The translations under genes were made by a program, and so were the position numbers. This document shows positions 7,441 to 15,412 of a stretch of 64,000 nucleotides of DNA, piece after piece; within the stretch, counting starts at the first letter, position 1; each line of letters opens with the position of its first letter. The notes below the pieces were generated by a model that ran no database searches, was not told the DNA's origin, and saw only the letters and a list, made by a program, of their open reading frames with translations. Location of the stretch: positions 1-64,000 of the forward strand of contig NZ_KB907716.1 of assembly GCF_000382165.1 (NCBI RefSeq), given 5' to 3'. This DNA comes from Arsukibacterium perlucidum DSM 18276. Its GTDB lineage: Bacteria > Pseudomonadota > Gammaproteobacteria > Enterobacterales > Alteromonadaceae.

Positions 7441-8550
7441 TTAGTTTAGCGCCGGTTTAAATTCTATTAGCAGGTTGTTGTCTCTGAACAGCTGCAATTT
7501 ATCGCCATTTACCTCGGCCCTGTCGGCTGATTGCAATGAACTGGTAAACTGCTGTTCGAAGTCGCTACTGTCGCTGCAATACTTCTGGGTGCTGGCAATG
7601 CCTGCAACATTCAAACGGTTGGCCTGCTGCTTATAGCTGCCGTTAAAGCTGTTGCAGCCAGCGAAACCATAGATGCGGTCTTCTGAATCAAAAATCATTC
7701 TGACATTCAGTTGCTGCGGCAGGTAATGGCCAGCCAGTTTTTCAGCGCGCCAGACAATGCCTTGAATTTGCCCCGGGGCATAGGGGTCCGGACATACAGC
7801 ATTGGGCCAGAATTGTTCAAACTTCTCTATTAATAACTGGGTTTCACCCCGGCTGTTGTCCTGTTTGCGGCCTACCAGGGTGGCAATAACGGACTTGTTT
7901 CGCAACCGTTCATCCTGCTGGTAGTGGCGCATCATGGGCAAATGATGTTGAGTGTTGGCAACTGTTAAGCTTTCGCCAGACTGACACAAGGTGAAGGTAG
8001 CCTGGTTGTCTTGCAGTAAATACAAGCCCAGCATCGGCTGTCGGGTATCGAGTTTAATAAAATCGGCTTGACGTTTCAGCTGATAGTTCATGGCGGAGCT
8101 TATCGGCTTACCAGCCAAATCCAGCATCGCTAGCTGATTATTGTTGGAAAAATAAAATGCCGGCAAGGTGTGTTGCTGGTTAACCAGGTGCAGGTTGCGT
8201 TTTTCCAGTAACCAAATGCCTTTAATAATATTAATGTCACCGCGTTCCAGGTATTGCTGGCGAACTTCAAAGCGGCCATCGCGGTAAAGGTTCAGATGGT
8301 ACTGGATGCCCGGGCAATCAGCACAGGGCAGGGTGCCGGTGAAACTGATATCACTATCAATAAAAATCTGTTCAAAATTAGTCGCAATTGCTTTTGTGGT
8401 CTCACTGTCAGGCACAACATCTTCCAGCATATCCTGCTGTGCGGCCTGGTTACCATTAAGTTGGTCTGGTGAAACCTGTTCAGGGGCTGGTAGTTGGCTA
8501 CAACCTGCCAACACCAGTGCCGCTAGTAATAAGGACTTTCTCATCTGCAT
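7441..8550 (-). CDS. Outer-membrane lipoprotein with NlpE-like and META (DUF306-type) domains
   Basis: A type II signal peptide (MQMRKSLLLAALVLAGC) ends in the lipobox LAGC with lipidated Cys16, so the mature protein is a lipoprotein. Residues about 68-160 resemble the NlpE N-terminal domain, with GTLPCADCPGI as in the envelope-stress and copper-related lipoprotein NlpE. The C-terminal third is a META/DUF306-type domain, with YGFAGCNSFNGSYKQ and STQKYC. Such META domains occur in HslJ. The combination suggests an envelope-stress or adhesion-sensing role; no substrate can be named. A GGAATCAGGG stretch precedes the ATG, with a second ATG two codons on. Confidence 0.8.
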   Translation of the reverse strand: MQMRKSLLLAALVLAGCSQLPAPEQVSPDQLNGNQAAQQDMLEDVVPDSETTKAIATNFEQIFIDSDISFTGTLPCADCPGIQYHLNLYRDGRFEVRQQYLERGDINIIKGIWLLEKRNLHLVNQQHTLPAFYFSNNNQLAMLDLAGKPISSAMNYQLKRQADFIKLDTRQPMLGLYLLQDNQATFTLCQSGESLTVANTQHHLPMMRHYQQDERLRNKSVIATLVGRKQDNSRGETQLLIEKFEQFWPNAVCPDPYAPGQIQGIVWRAEKLAGHYLPQQLNVRMIFDSEDRIYGFAGCNSFNGSYKQQANRLNVAGIASTQKYCSDSSDFEQQFTSSLQSADRAEVNGDKLQLFRDNNLLIEFKPALN

Positions 8551-8608
8551 ACCCTGATTCCATTTTGGCGCATTATAACGTAAAGCCCCGCTATTTATAA
8601 CGGCAATT

Positions 8609-9490
8609 TTAGCCAGCTTTGGGGTTTAAGTACTGCAACATAAGCTGCGCGGTGGCTTCTGGATTCTCCTGCATAAAGCAGTGCCCCCCTTCAGTTACTT
8701 TACTTTGTACCGCTGGATTACAATTTTGCCATTTTTTAACGGCTTTGCTGATAAAGGGATAACTGCTGCTACCGTAGATGATCAAAATGGGCGGGCAAGC
8801 TTGGCTCAATTGTTGCCAGAGTTTATCGGGATAGGAGCTGAAAATTTCAGCCTCTCGTTCCGGTTTGCATTTCAGGCTAATGCCATGTTCAGAGCTTACC
8901 AATGCATGTTCAATATAGGCTGCCAGTGCTTCGGGCTGCCAGTTTTTAAACATGCCGCGGTTGTTAAGATAGTTGTGAGCTGCACTCTTATCCGGCCAGT
9001 GCTGACGTCGACGCAGCGCAGCTTTGGCCATCGGGTTTCTGCGGTACAGGCCTACACCATTCAGTGAGCGCATTAGCGCCAGCATAGAGGGAGTAAATAA
9101 CACCGGATCGAGCAGAACAGTTTGCTGAAACGGGCTGTCAGCTTTACTGTGAATGAGTGCGGTCAACACCCCACCAAAACTATGACCCACGCCAATCACA
9201 GGCTGGCCTTCGAAAAGATGCTGATGCGCCTGCAATGCCGCTTCAGCCAGTTCTGCACTGACATTCCAACCTAAAAAGGGCCCACCATGATCGCTATCAC
9301 CGTGACCCTGGGCATCGGACAGGAAAAAATCAAAATGATCAGTTAAATATTGCAGTAATGGCAGATAAGTACGGCTGCAAAACCCGTTACCATGCAACAT
9401 ATGCAGTAGCGGTTTGCCGCTGGGTTTACTATGATAACCGCGTAAGGTAAAGCCGTAATGAGTAAGGTAATGCCAGGGAATAAGATCCAC
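8609..9490 (-). CDS. Alpha/beta-fold hydrolase
   Basis: The 293-residue enzyme has the alpha/beta-hydrolase layout: an oxyanion HGNGFCSRTY segment near residue 33, the nucleophile elbow GVGHSFGG near residue 100, and the catalytic histidine in GGHCFMQENP near the end. SDAQGHGDSDHGG is typical of lipase/esterase-like members. The substrate is unknown and there is no signal peptide, so it is probably cytosolic. The start is GTG with a weak ribosome-binding site. The upp terminator lies just upstream, so the gene probably has its own promoter. Confidence 0.85.
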   Translation of the reverse strand: MDLIPWHYLTHYGFTLRGYHSKPSGKPLLHMLHGNGFCSRTYLPLLQYLTDHFDFFLSDAQGHGDSDHGGPFLGWNVSAELAEAALQAHQHLFEGQPVIGVGHSFGGVLTALIHSKADSPFQQTVLLDPVLFTPSMLALMRSLNGVGLYRRNPMAKAALRRRQHWPDKSAAHNYLNNRGMFKNWQPEALAAYIEHALVSSEHGISLKCKPEREAEIFSSYPDKLWQQLSQACPPILIIYGSSSYPFISKAVKKWQNCNPAVQSKVTEGGHCFMQENPEATAQLMLQYLNPKAG

Positions 9491-9504
9491 AAATCACGCT
9501 CAAT

Positions 9505-9531
9505 AATAAAAAAATGGCACCAAAGTGCCAT
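9505..9531 (-). terminator. Rho-independent terminator of upp
   Basis: On the minus strand ATGGCAC-TTTG-GTGCCAT (9514-9531) is a 7-bp stem followed by seven T. It lies 26 bp after the upp stop codon. Confidence 0.85.
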
Positions 9532-9556
9532 GTTTCAGACGGGTAGGCAAGCCGGA

Positions 9557-10183
9557 TTAACGGGTGCCAAATAACTTATCGCCGGCATCACCAAGGCCAG
9601 GCAAAATATAACCATGCTCGTTTAAACCTGTATCTATAGCTGCGGTATAGAGTTCAATCTCGGGATGCGCTGCGCCAAGGGCTGCAATACCTTCCGGAGC
9701 GGCTACCAGTACCAGCGCTTTGATACGCTGACAGCCCTGTTTTTTCAGCAAATCAATGGTAGCAATCATTGAGCCGCCGGTCGCCAGCATTGGGTCCACT
9801 ACCAGAGCGAGACGCTGATCCAGCTCTGCTGCCAGCTTGTGAAAGTAGGGCACTGGCTGCAGGGTAGTTTCGTCACGGTAGACACCTACCACGCTAATCC
9901 GCGCACTCGGCAGTAAATCCAATACGCCATCCAGCATCCCTAAACCAGCTCGTAAAATAGGAACTATGGTAACTTTTTTACCCTGAATTTGTTCTATCTG
10001 GCATTGGCCATTCCAGGTATCGATACTGGTGGTTTCCGTCGGCAGATCTTTAGTTGCCTCATAAGTCAGCAGGCTGCCCAGTTCAGCTGCCAGTTGCCGG
10101 AATTGCTTGGTACTGATATCAGCAGCTCTTAGCAAACCAATTTTATGCTGAACTAACGGGTGCTTCACTTCGGTAACATGCAT
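9557..10183 (-). CDS. upp: Uracil phosphoribosyltransferase
   Basis: It converts uracil and PRPP to UMP in pyrimidine salvage. The 208-residue length is standard. The PRPP-binding motif is in [20 protein letters not shown], and [17 protein letters not shown] is the conserved C-terminal uracil-binding segment. The protein starts [19 protein letters not shown], as in E. coli Upp. Its own terminator follows. The gene is probably monocistronic; no uraA permease is adjacent. Confidence 0.97.
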   Translation of the reverse strand: MHVTEVKHPLVQHKIGLLRAADISTKQFRQLAAELGSLLTYEATKDLPTETTSIDTWNGQCQIEQIQGKKVTIVPILRAGLGMLDGVLDLLPSARISVVGVYRDETTLQPVPYFHKLAAELDQRLALVVDPMLATGGSMIATIDLLKKQGCQRIKALVLVAAPEGIAALGAAHPEIELYTAAIDTGLNEHGYILPGLGDAGDKLFGTR

Positions 10184-10227
10184 CTGGTGTTCCCCATGCT
10201 TTTATTATTCATAATTTTAGTATGAGT

Positions 10228-11490
10228 TTAACCCGGTTTGCCCTGAACATAATAACTAACCTGCGCTCTGGGATTCAGATATTCTCTGACCCGTTCGGGT
10301 AAGCTGGCGATGGTCAGCACCTTGCTTATGGTCAGCTCATCACTGTCCAGGCTAATTACCGGTGCTTCCAGCCTCGGTACTTCGGGCTCGTAAATCATTA
10401 CATTAGGTTGCAGCAGGCTGTCACTATTAACGGACATTACCATCGCAATCCGTTGGTCGCTTAACATTACCACTGTGCCAGGTGGGTAAACGCCCATCAT
10501 CTTAATCATCACCCGCATGGTTGTGTCGTCCAGCTTATTTTTCATCGTGCGGTACAGGTAGGCCAGAGCATGATGCGGCGAGCGGGCTTTAACAGGATCT
10601 GCCGGATGACACAGATTATCAAATTCGTTTACTACCGCCACAATATGCGCCATTTTATTAATCTGGTCTTTTTTAAGTCCTTTCGGATAGCCCGTACCGT
10701 CCAGGTATTCGTGGTGTTGCTCAATTATTGGCCATGCTTCCAATGGGAAGGTATCAGCCAGCCCAACTAAATCAGTACCATATTTGGTATGCATTTTTAA
10801 TAAATTTTGTTCGGGCGCCGTTAGTGGCGTCGTTTTACGTAAAATCTGGCTGGGTATTTTAAGTTTACCTATGTCATGAAACAGCGCACCAATGCCAATT
10901 GTTTTAATGTCAGCCGCTGAGAAGCCCAGATTGCGACCCAGCATCATGCTGACAATCGAAACGTTCAGGACATGATAATACAAGGTCTCCTGATCTTTGT
11001 TGCCTGAGGAAATTAAGTGTAGTACCAGACTTTCAGCATCGACAATAGTTTCAACTAACTGGCTAATCAGCTCGGAAGCTTCGGTAATGGCATTCAGTGG
11101 CCTGCCGCTCACTTGTTTCATCAGGTCGCGCACCTGATTTAACGAATGGTTAAAAGCTTTCTCAGTTTTCTGAATATCACGTCGATGAGCTTTTGCTTGC
11201 TCAATCCTTCGCATTTTTTCGTTCAGCATTGTAGCTTGTGCTTCAGACATTTTACTGTTGAATTCTATGTTTTCGTCGTCTGAACGTTCAGTGATGTTTT
11301 CTGCAATTTGTTTACTCTTCTCCGGATAGAAATAGACATACTCCAGTTGAAGATGGTTAATAATATGAAGTTGCTGCTCGTTTTCGACCAGCATGTTACT
11401 GGACAGAAAAGGGTGCTTCATCCAGCCGCTGGGTAGTTTTATGGCATAGCCTAATTTAACTTGTTCAGGTTTGATTTTCAGCGCAGACAA
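10228..11490 (-). CDS. HD-GYP domain cyclic-di-GMP phosphodiesterase
   Basis: Residues about 4-130 match the DUF3391-like N-terminal region often found before HD-GYP domains. The phosphodiesterase domain has the metal-binding HD at 205-206 in ALFHDIGKLKIP and HHEYLDGTGYPKGL with GYP at 267-269. Such enzymes degrade cyclic-di-GMP and so favour motility over biofilm. There is no membrane segment or receiver domain, so the input is unknown. The start is TTG at 11490, preceded by GGAG at 6-nt spacing; the first in-frame ATG would cut off the conserved N-terminus. Confidence 0.92.
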   Translation of the reverse strand: MSALKIKPEQVKLGYAIKLPSGWMKHPFLSSNMLVENEQQLHIINHLQLEYVYFYPEKSKQIAENITERSDDENIEFNSKMSEAQATMLNEKMRRIEQAKAHRRDIQKTEKAFNHSLNQVRDLMKQVSGRPLNAITEASELISQLVETIVDAESLVLHLISSGNKDQETLYYHVLNVSIVSMMLGRNLGFSAADIKTIGIGALFHDIGKLKIPSQILRKTTPLTAPEQNLLKMHTKYGTDLVGLADTFPLEAWPIIEQHHEYLDGTGYPKGLKKDQINKMAHIVAVVNEFDNLCHPADPVKARSPHHALAYLYRTMKNKLDDTTMRVMIKMMGVYPPGTVVMLSDQRIAMVMSVNSDSLLQPNVMIYEPEVPRLEAPVISLDSDELTISKVLTIASLPERVREYLNPRAQVSYYVQGKPG

Positions 11491-11570
11491 AATCTACTCC
11501 GTTTAAGGAAACGACAATTCTGTATCCAGTTTATGTAAGGTCAAGCTGCTTAGCCAGCTTTAACTTGATG

Positions 11571-11597
11571 AAAAAGGGGCTTGAAGCCCCTTTTTTG
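11571..11597. terminator. Bidirectional terminator
   Basis: GGGGC-TTGAA-GCCCC (11576-11590) is flanked by five A and six T, so it can act on either strand. It lies beyond the stop of the minus-strand TonB receptor gene and upstream of the HD-GYP gene. Confidence 0.8.
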
Positions 11598-11642
11598 TGA
11601 TAGATCAGTGTTATCTACGCTTAGCGTTCTGATAACTGTGTG

Positions 11643-14246
11643 TTAGAAGTTAATGGTGTAACGTACCGTCCATAAACTGCCGGTCCAATCATGTACCGAA
11701 CTGGCATAGCCATTGGTTGGTGATGAGGCATATGGCGGTTTTTCGTCAGTCAGGTTACGCACCGTCAATAACACGCGCTGGCTGTCAGTTAGCTCATAAC
11801 CGACGCTACCGCTAAATACCAGCCAGGCATCGACAGTTTCGTTGCCACCAAATTTAAAGTCGCCGTCACCCAGTTCACTGATGTAATGTGCTGATAAACT
11901 GGCCGTCCAGTTATTCATGCTCCAGTCAGTGCCAAAGTCGGCTACAAAATCTGGCCGGGCAATTTCATTAGCGCCACTTAATTTACCCAGTAAGTCTTCT
12001 TTAGCACTTTCCTGATTAACCTGACGCTCGTAGGAGAAGGTTTTAGTACCGGCAGCAAACAATTTAAATGTACCGAAGCTGTCAGTATTTATCTGATAGT
12101 TGATTTTAACGTCAACGCCGTCGGTTTCCTGACTACCTACGTTGAAGAAACCGGTTCTTAAGAACACTAAATCGTTGCCAGCATCCAGTACACAACCAAA
12201 TTCACCGTTCAGTGCAGCAATACTGCTGGTTGTCGGCGCAGTGCCGGCAATACAGGCTTTCAGAGTGGTATTGGCATCAACATCGACGATATCAGTATGC
12301 TCATAGCGCCAGTAATCGGCGGTAATTTGCAGATTGTCAGTCAGGTTCCATGAAAAACCAACGTTAACTGCTTCAGAGTTCTCAGCATTCAGATCACGAT
12401 TACCCAGCGTCTCCTGATCAAGCTCCAGTTCACCAAATGTAGCGCCAAAATCACCACATAACGCATCAAATGGCTGGTCTGCACCGCAGTTAATGTAAGC
12501 AGAACCCAAGGATTCGCCAGCACCCAGCTGTGACAATGACGGCGCTCTGAAACCGGTGCTCCAAGAGGCGCGGACAATGAGATCATCGGTTGCCCGGTAG
12601 CGTAGCGATAATTTCGGGTTAGTATCACCACCAAAGTCGCTGTAATGGTCGTAGCGCAGAGCCGCAATCATATCCAGGTTGTCGGTAAGTGGCAGGTTAA
12701 ACTCGCCATAAGCCGCATATTGGGTGCGATCAGCAGCAGCGTCGCTGGCGCCAAGCGCGAATACACCGCCACTTTGGGCAACCAGAGCAGGCCTGTCAAA
12801 AATGTCTTCGCTTCTGAACTCCCCGCCGAATACCGCGCTGATATTACCAGCTGGTAACTCAATGTTTAAATCGCCGGCGATATTAAAATCAACCGAGAAC
12901 ACCTCTGACTCTCCAACCCGTGGCGCCAGTTCCCTTACTGCAGCAATGGCGCTGCTACCGTTATTGCGACCTAAATTAAATGGGTCGAAGCTGCCGTTAG
13001 CAATACCGGCAGTGACCTTGTCCCGGCCCATATAGCCCTGAACATGGGTGATTTCGTTTTCGGTTTTGCCATAGGTTGCTGCACTTTCCCAGGACCACAT
13101 TCCCAGCTCACCACGCAAACCTGCTAATACCCGGTAACTGGTGGTATCGTAATCCTGCACCCGGGTTTCCGGAAAGCGTGAACGCACCCGGATTTGATTA
13201 ACCTCACCATCTTCAGCATTAATGTCACGTGCCCATTGTGGCACCAGAGCTGAGTCACCGGCAATCCTGACATCAAAGGCGGCAGCAGAGTCGTATGCCG
13301 AGCCGGTATTATTCTGCAACATGGCTTCAGCAAAGAATTCATTACCATTGGCCAGTTGGTAAATATGATGCAAGGTTGCGCCAATGGTCGTGGTGTCGGG
13401 CTGAATGGCCCGCTCAATAACGTAGTCATAACGACAGCGGGTGCCACCATTGCTGACATCACTACCACACCAGGGTTCTGCATAGTCAGCGCCATCGATG
13501 GTAACCCGGGTGCTGGATTTTAATGTTACTTCAATTGGCCGGTCACTGTTAAACAGGGCATTGCGGTCAAAATAGTCCACCACCAGGGTGGTATTACTGT
13601 TTTCAGTATTAAAGCCGCCAACATAGGTCAGGTTAGTACGGCCAAAGTTGCTGCTTTTAGTGTCATCACCATAAGATACTGATACTTCATGGCCTTCAAC
13701 GTCTTTGCGCAGGATAAAGTTTATTACCCCGGCGATAGCATCTGAACCGTACACGGATGAAGCACCGTCAGTGAGTACTTCAACCCGCTCTAATGCTGAC
13801 ATCGGGATAGCGTTAACGTTAACAAAGGAGTCAAAACCATTGGTGAAGGAGTCTACAGCTACCCGGCGGCCGTTAACCAGCACCAGGGTAGAGCTGCTAC
13901 CCAGACCGCGCAGGCTGACGCCTGATGAGCCGGCTGGGGCGCCATCAGCACCGCCTACACCACCGTTCTCGGTAAAAGTACCGGCGCTGGATGCCTGAGG
14001 CAGGTCACGCAGGAAAGAGCCGACACTGTCATAGCCACGTTTAGCCATGTCTTCACGGCTGAACACCTGTACCGGATTAGCCCCTTCCATATCCACGCCT
14101 TTTAAGCGGGAGCCGGTTATCTGAATTTTTTCAATTTTCTGCTCTTCAGCAACGGTTTCTTCAGCTGCCAGCGCATGTTGGCCGGTTGCGGCCAGGATAA
14201 CCGCTGCACTTAAGGTAGATAGCTTCATTTTTGCTTTAACGTACAT
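11643..14246 (-). CDS. TonB-dependent outer-membrane receptor
   Basis: The 867-residue product has a signal peptide ending ATGQHALAAEE, a short spacer with EKIQITGSRL, a plug domain (SGVSLRGLGSSSTLVLVNGRR and SSVYGSDAIAGVINFILRK) and a 22-strand barrel ending in aromatic YTINF. It imports a large ligand across the outer membrane with TonB energy. The ligand is not evident; related Alteromonadales receptors take up oligopeptides, glycans or siderophores. ATG at 14246 is chosen because AGAGGA stands 6 nt before it. No transporter genes are adjacent. A candidate leader peptide lies about 175 bp upstream. Confidence 0.93.
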   Translation of the reverse strand: MYVKAKMKLSTLSAAVILAATGQHALAAEETVAEEQKIEKIQITGSRLKGVDMEGANPVQVFSREDMAKRGYDSVGSFLRDLPQASSAGTFTENGGVGGADGAPAGSSGVSLRGLGSSSTLVLVNGRRVAVDSFTNGFDSFVNVNAIPMSALERVEVLTDGASSVYGSDAIAGVINFILRKDVEGHEVSVSYGDDTKSSNFGRTNLTYVGGFNTENSNTTLVVDYFDRNALFNSDRPIEVTLKSSTRVTIDGADYAEPWCGSDVSNGGTRCRYDYVIERAIQPDTTTIGATLHHIYQLANGNEFFAEAMLQNNTGSAYDSAAAFDVRIAGDSALVPQWARDINAEDGEVNQIRVRSRFPETRVQDYDTTSYRVLAGLRGELGMWSWESAATYGKTENEITHVQGYMGRDKVTAGIANGSFDPFNLGRNNGSSAIAAVRELAPRVGESEVFSVDFNIAGDLNIELPAGNISAVFGGEFRSEDIFDRPALVAQSGGVFALGASDAAADRTQYAAYGEFNLPLTDNLDMIAALRYDHYSDFGGDTNPKLSLRYRATDDLIVRASWSTGFRAPSLSQLGAGESLGSAYINCGADQPFDALCGDFGATFGELELDQETLGNRDLNAENSEAVNVGFSWNLTDNLQITADYWRYEHTDIVDVDANTTLKACIAGTAPTTSSIAALNGEFGCVLDAGNDLVFLRTGFFNVGSQETDGVDVKINYQINTDSFGTFKLFAAGTKTFSYERQVNQESAKEDLLGKLSGANEIARPDFVADFGTDWSMNNWTASLSAHYISELGDGDFKFGGNETVDAWLVFSGSVGYELTDSQRVLLTVRNLTDEKPPYASSPTNGYASSVHDWTGSLWTVRYTINF

Positions 14247-14397
14247 ACACATTCCTCTGGATTACAAATGTTGCCTTTGGCGGCAATCTGATTAAAAAAA
14301 GGGAAAAGTGCGTCAAAGCAGAAACGGGTAGTCACACCCCACAGGCGATTTAAAGGCAGCAAAATGCTGGGATTGTTTTAAATGCACTACGGGGAAG

Positions 14398-14416
14398 CCT
14401 CTGCCTGACGCAGAGG
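14398..14416 (-). promoter_or_regulatory. Hairpin behind the candidate leader peptide
   Basis: CCTCTG/CAGAGG with a 7-base loop starts 6 bp after the leader ORF stop codon. No T-run follows directly, so it is not a standard terminator. A smaller CAGCA/TGCTG hairpin and T-rich DNA lie between it and the receptor gene. The arrangement would suit translation-coupled control of the receptor. Confidence 0.4.
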
Positions 14417-14421
14417 GAGAA

Positions 14422-14493
14422 CTAATTATTGAACCATTCAGACAGGTAGAACGGAGAGCAATAGTAATAATGATTGCGGGCGCATTTTTGCAT
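14422..14493 (-). CDS. Candidate 23-residue leader peptide upstream of the TonB receptor
   Basis: The frame begins MQKCARNHYYYCSPFYL and ends SEWFNN, then TAG. A GGAGAG ribosome-binding site stands 7 nt before ATG. It has four Tyr, two Phe and one Trp among 23 residues, including Tyr-Tyr-Tyr, and a hairpin follows directly. This resembles an amino-acid-sensing leader in which ribosome stalling at the aromatic codons would change folding of the downstream RNA. The sensed amino acid and the control itself are inference. It could also be a chance ORF. Confidence 0.4.
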   Translation of the reverse strand: MQKCARNHYYYCSPFYLSEWFNN

Positions 14494-14667
14494 CAGGCTA
14501 CTCTCCGGTTGGTTAATATGACAGCAAAGTTCGCTCAGTGGCCAAATAATGTCAAGCGTTTTTTTTGAAAGTCGTTATTGGCCGGAGCGATGCCAGAAAA
14601 TGCTGATATGGGATAGGCCTTTATAGCGCTCGGGCTAAAGATATCGGACCAGTGAGCCAGTTGTTGC
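14494..14667. other. Divergent intergenic region between TonB receptor leader and psrA
   Basis: No gene is seen. The minus-strand promoter for the leader and receptor should lie here. A T8 run at 14561-14568 and several AT-rich stretches are present, but no clear -35/-10 pair was found on the minus strand. Confidence 0.3.
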
Positions 14668-14713
14668 TTGACATGTTTTAGATTCAAACGTACATTTCAA
14701 ACACTTGTTTAAA
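14668..14713 (+). promoter_or_regulatory. psrA-fadE promoter with PsrA-type operator
   Basis: A consensus -35 TTGACA (14668-14673), a 17-bp spacer and a -10-like TACATT (14691-14696) precede the gene. Overlapping the end of the -10 is the dyad TTCAAAC-ACTT-GTTTAAA (14696-14713), which fits the known PsrA core AAAC-N4-GTTT. Binding there would block RNA polymerase, so PsrA probably represses itself and fadE until long-chain acyl-CoA or fatty acid releases it. Confidence 0.7.
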
Positions 14714-14726
14714 TTGTGCGGTGAAT

Positions 14727-15401
14727 ATGGTCGCTAAGCAAAACACCCAGCAAAAAATTCTGGACGCAGCGCAAAGCCTGTTTGCTGAAACGGGTTTTAA
14801 TGACACGTCATTGCGTCAGATCACCAGTTTGGCTGAAGTTAATCTGGCAGCGGTCAATTATCATTTTGGTTCTAAAAAAGAGTTAATTCAGGCGGTGTTG
14901 CAGCGCTACTTAAGGGTGCTGATGGTCCGGCTGGACCAGGAATTCAACCGCTTACTGGCAGCACAGCAACCGAATAACCTGACACAGGTGCTGGCAGTTT
15001 TTGTGAAACCCTTACTGGAGCTTAATTCGGTGCATAACAACGGCACCCGGATTTTTCTGCAGCTGCTGGGGCGGGGCTATACTGATGTGCAGGGCCATTT
15101 ACGCTGGTTTATAAATAATCACTATGGCAGGGTGCTGGATAAGTTTGTGTTGCTGGTGCAACAATCCTGCCCACAATTGCCAGCCAGTGAGCTGTTCTGG
15201 CGTTTACATTTTTCACTGGGTACTGTGGTATTTACCATGGCGTCAAACGAAGCGCTGGCAGAAATTGCAGAAGCTGATTTTAACGAAGAAGTTGATATTG
15301 AAGGCGTTATTCAACGCCTGCTGCCTTACCTTGCAGCAGGCATTGCCGCGCCGGTGTATACTCGTTCACATCCTCAGCAGCAGTTGCGCTCAGGTACTTA
15401 A
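14727..15401 (+). CDS. psrA: TetR-family fatty-acid-responsive regulator PsrA
   Basis: The 224-residue protein has an N-terminal TetR helix-turn-helix (FNDTSLRQITSLAEVNLAAV, then NYHFGSKKEL) nearly as in Pseudomonas PsrA, and a C-terminal ligand domain with LFWRLHFSLGTVVFTM, also like PsrA. PsrA represses beta-oxidation genes and is released by long-chain fatty acids. The gene is 11 bp before fadE and surely co-transcribed with it. ATG at 14727 is preferred; a GTG two codons earlier is possible. The adjacent operator supports autoregulation. Confidence 0.9.
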   Translation: MVAKQNTQQKILDAAQSLFAETGFNDTSLRQITSLAEVNLAAVNYHFGSKKELIQAVLQRYLRVLMVRLDQEFNRLLAAQQPNNLTQVLAVFVKPLLELNSVHNNGTRIFLQLLGRGYTDVQGHLRWFINNHYGRVLDKFVLLVQQSCPQLPASELFWRLHFSLGTVVFTMASNEALAEIAEADFNEEVDIEGVIQRLLPYLAAGIAAPVYTRSHPQQQLRSGT

Positions 15402-15412
15402 AGGAAACCGTT

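Noticed and set aside
12389-13998. Several 60-120-codon frames inside the TonB receptor gene
   Set aside because: Shadows of a long conserved frame; no family features or ribosome-binding sites.
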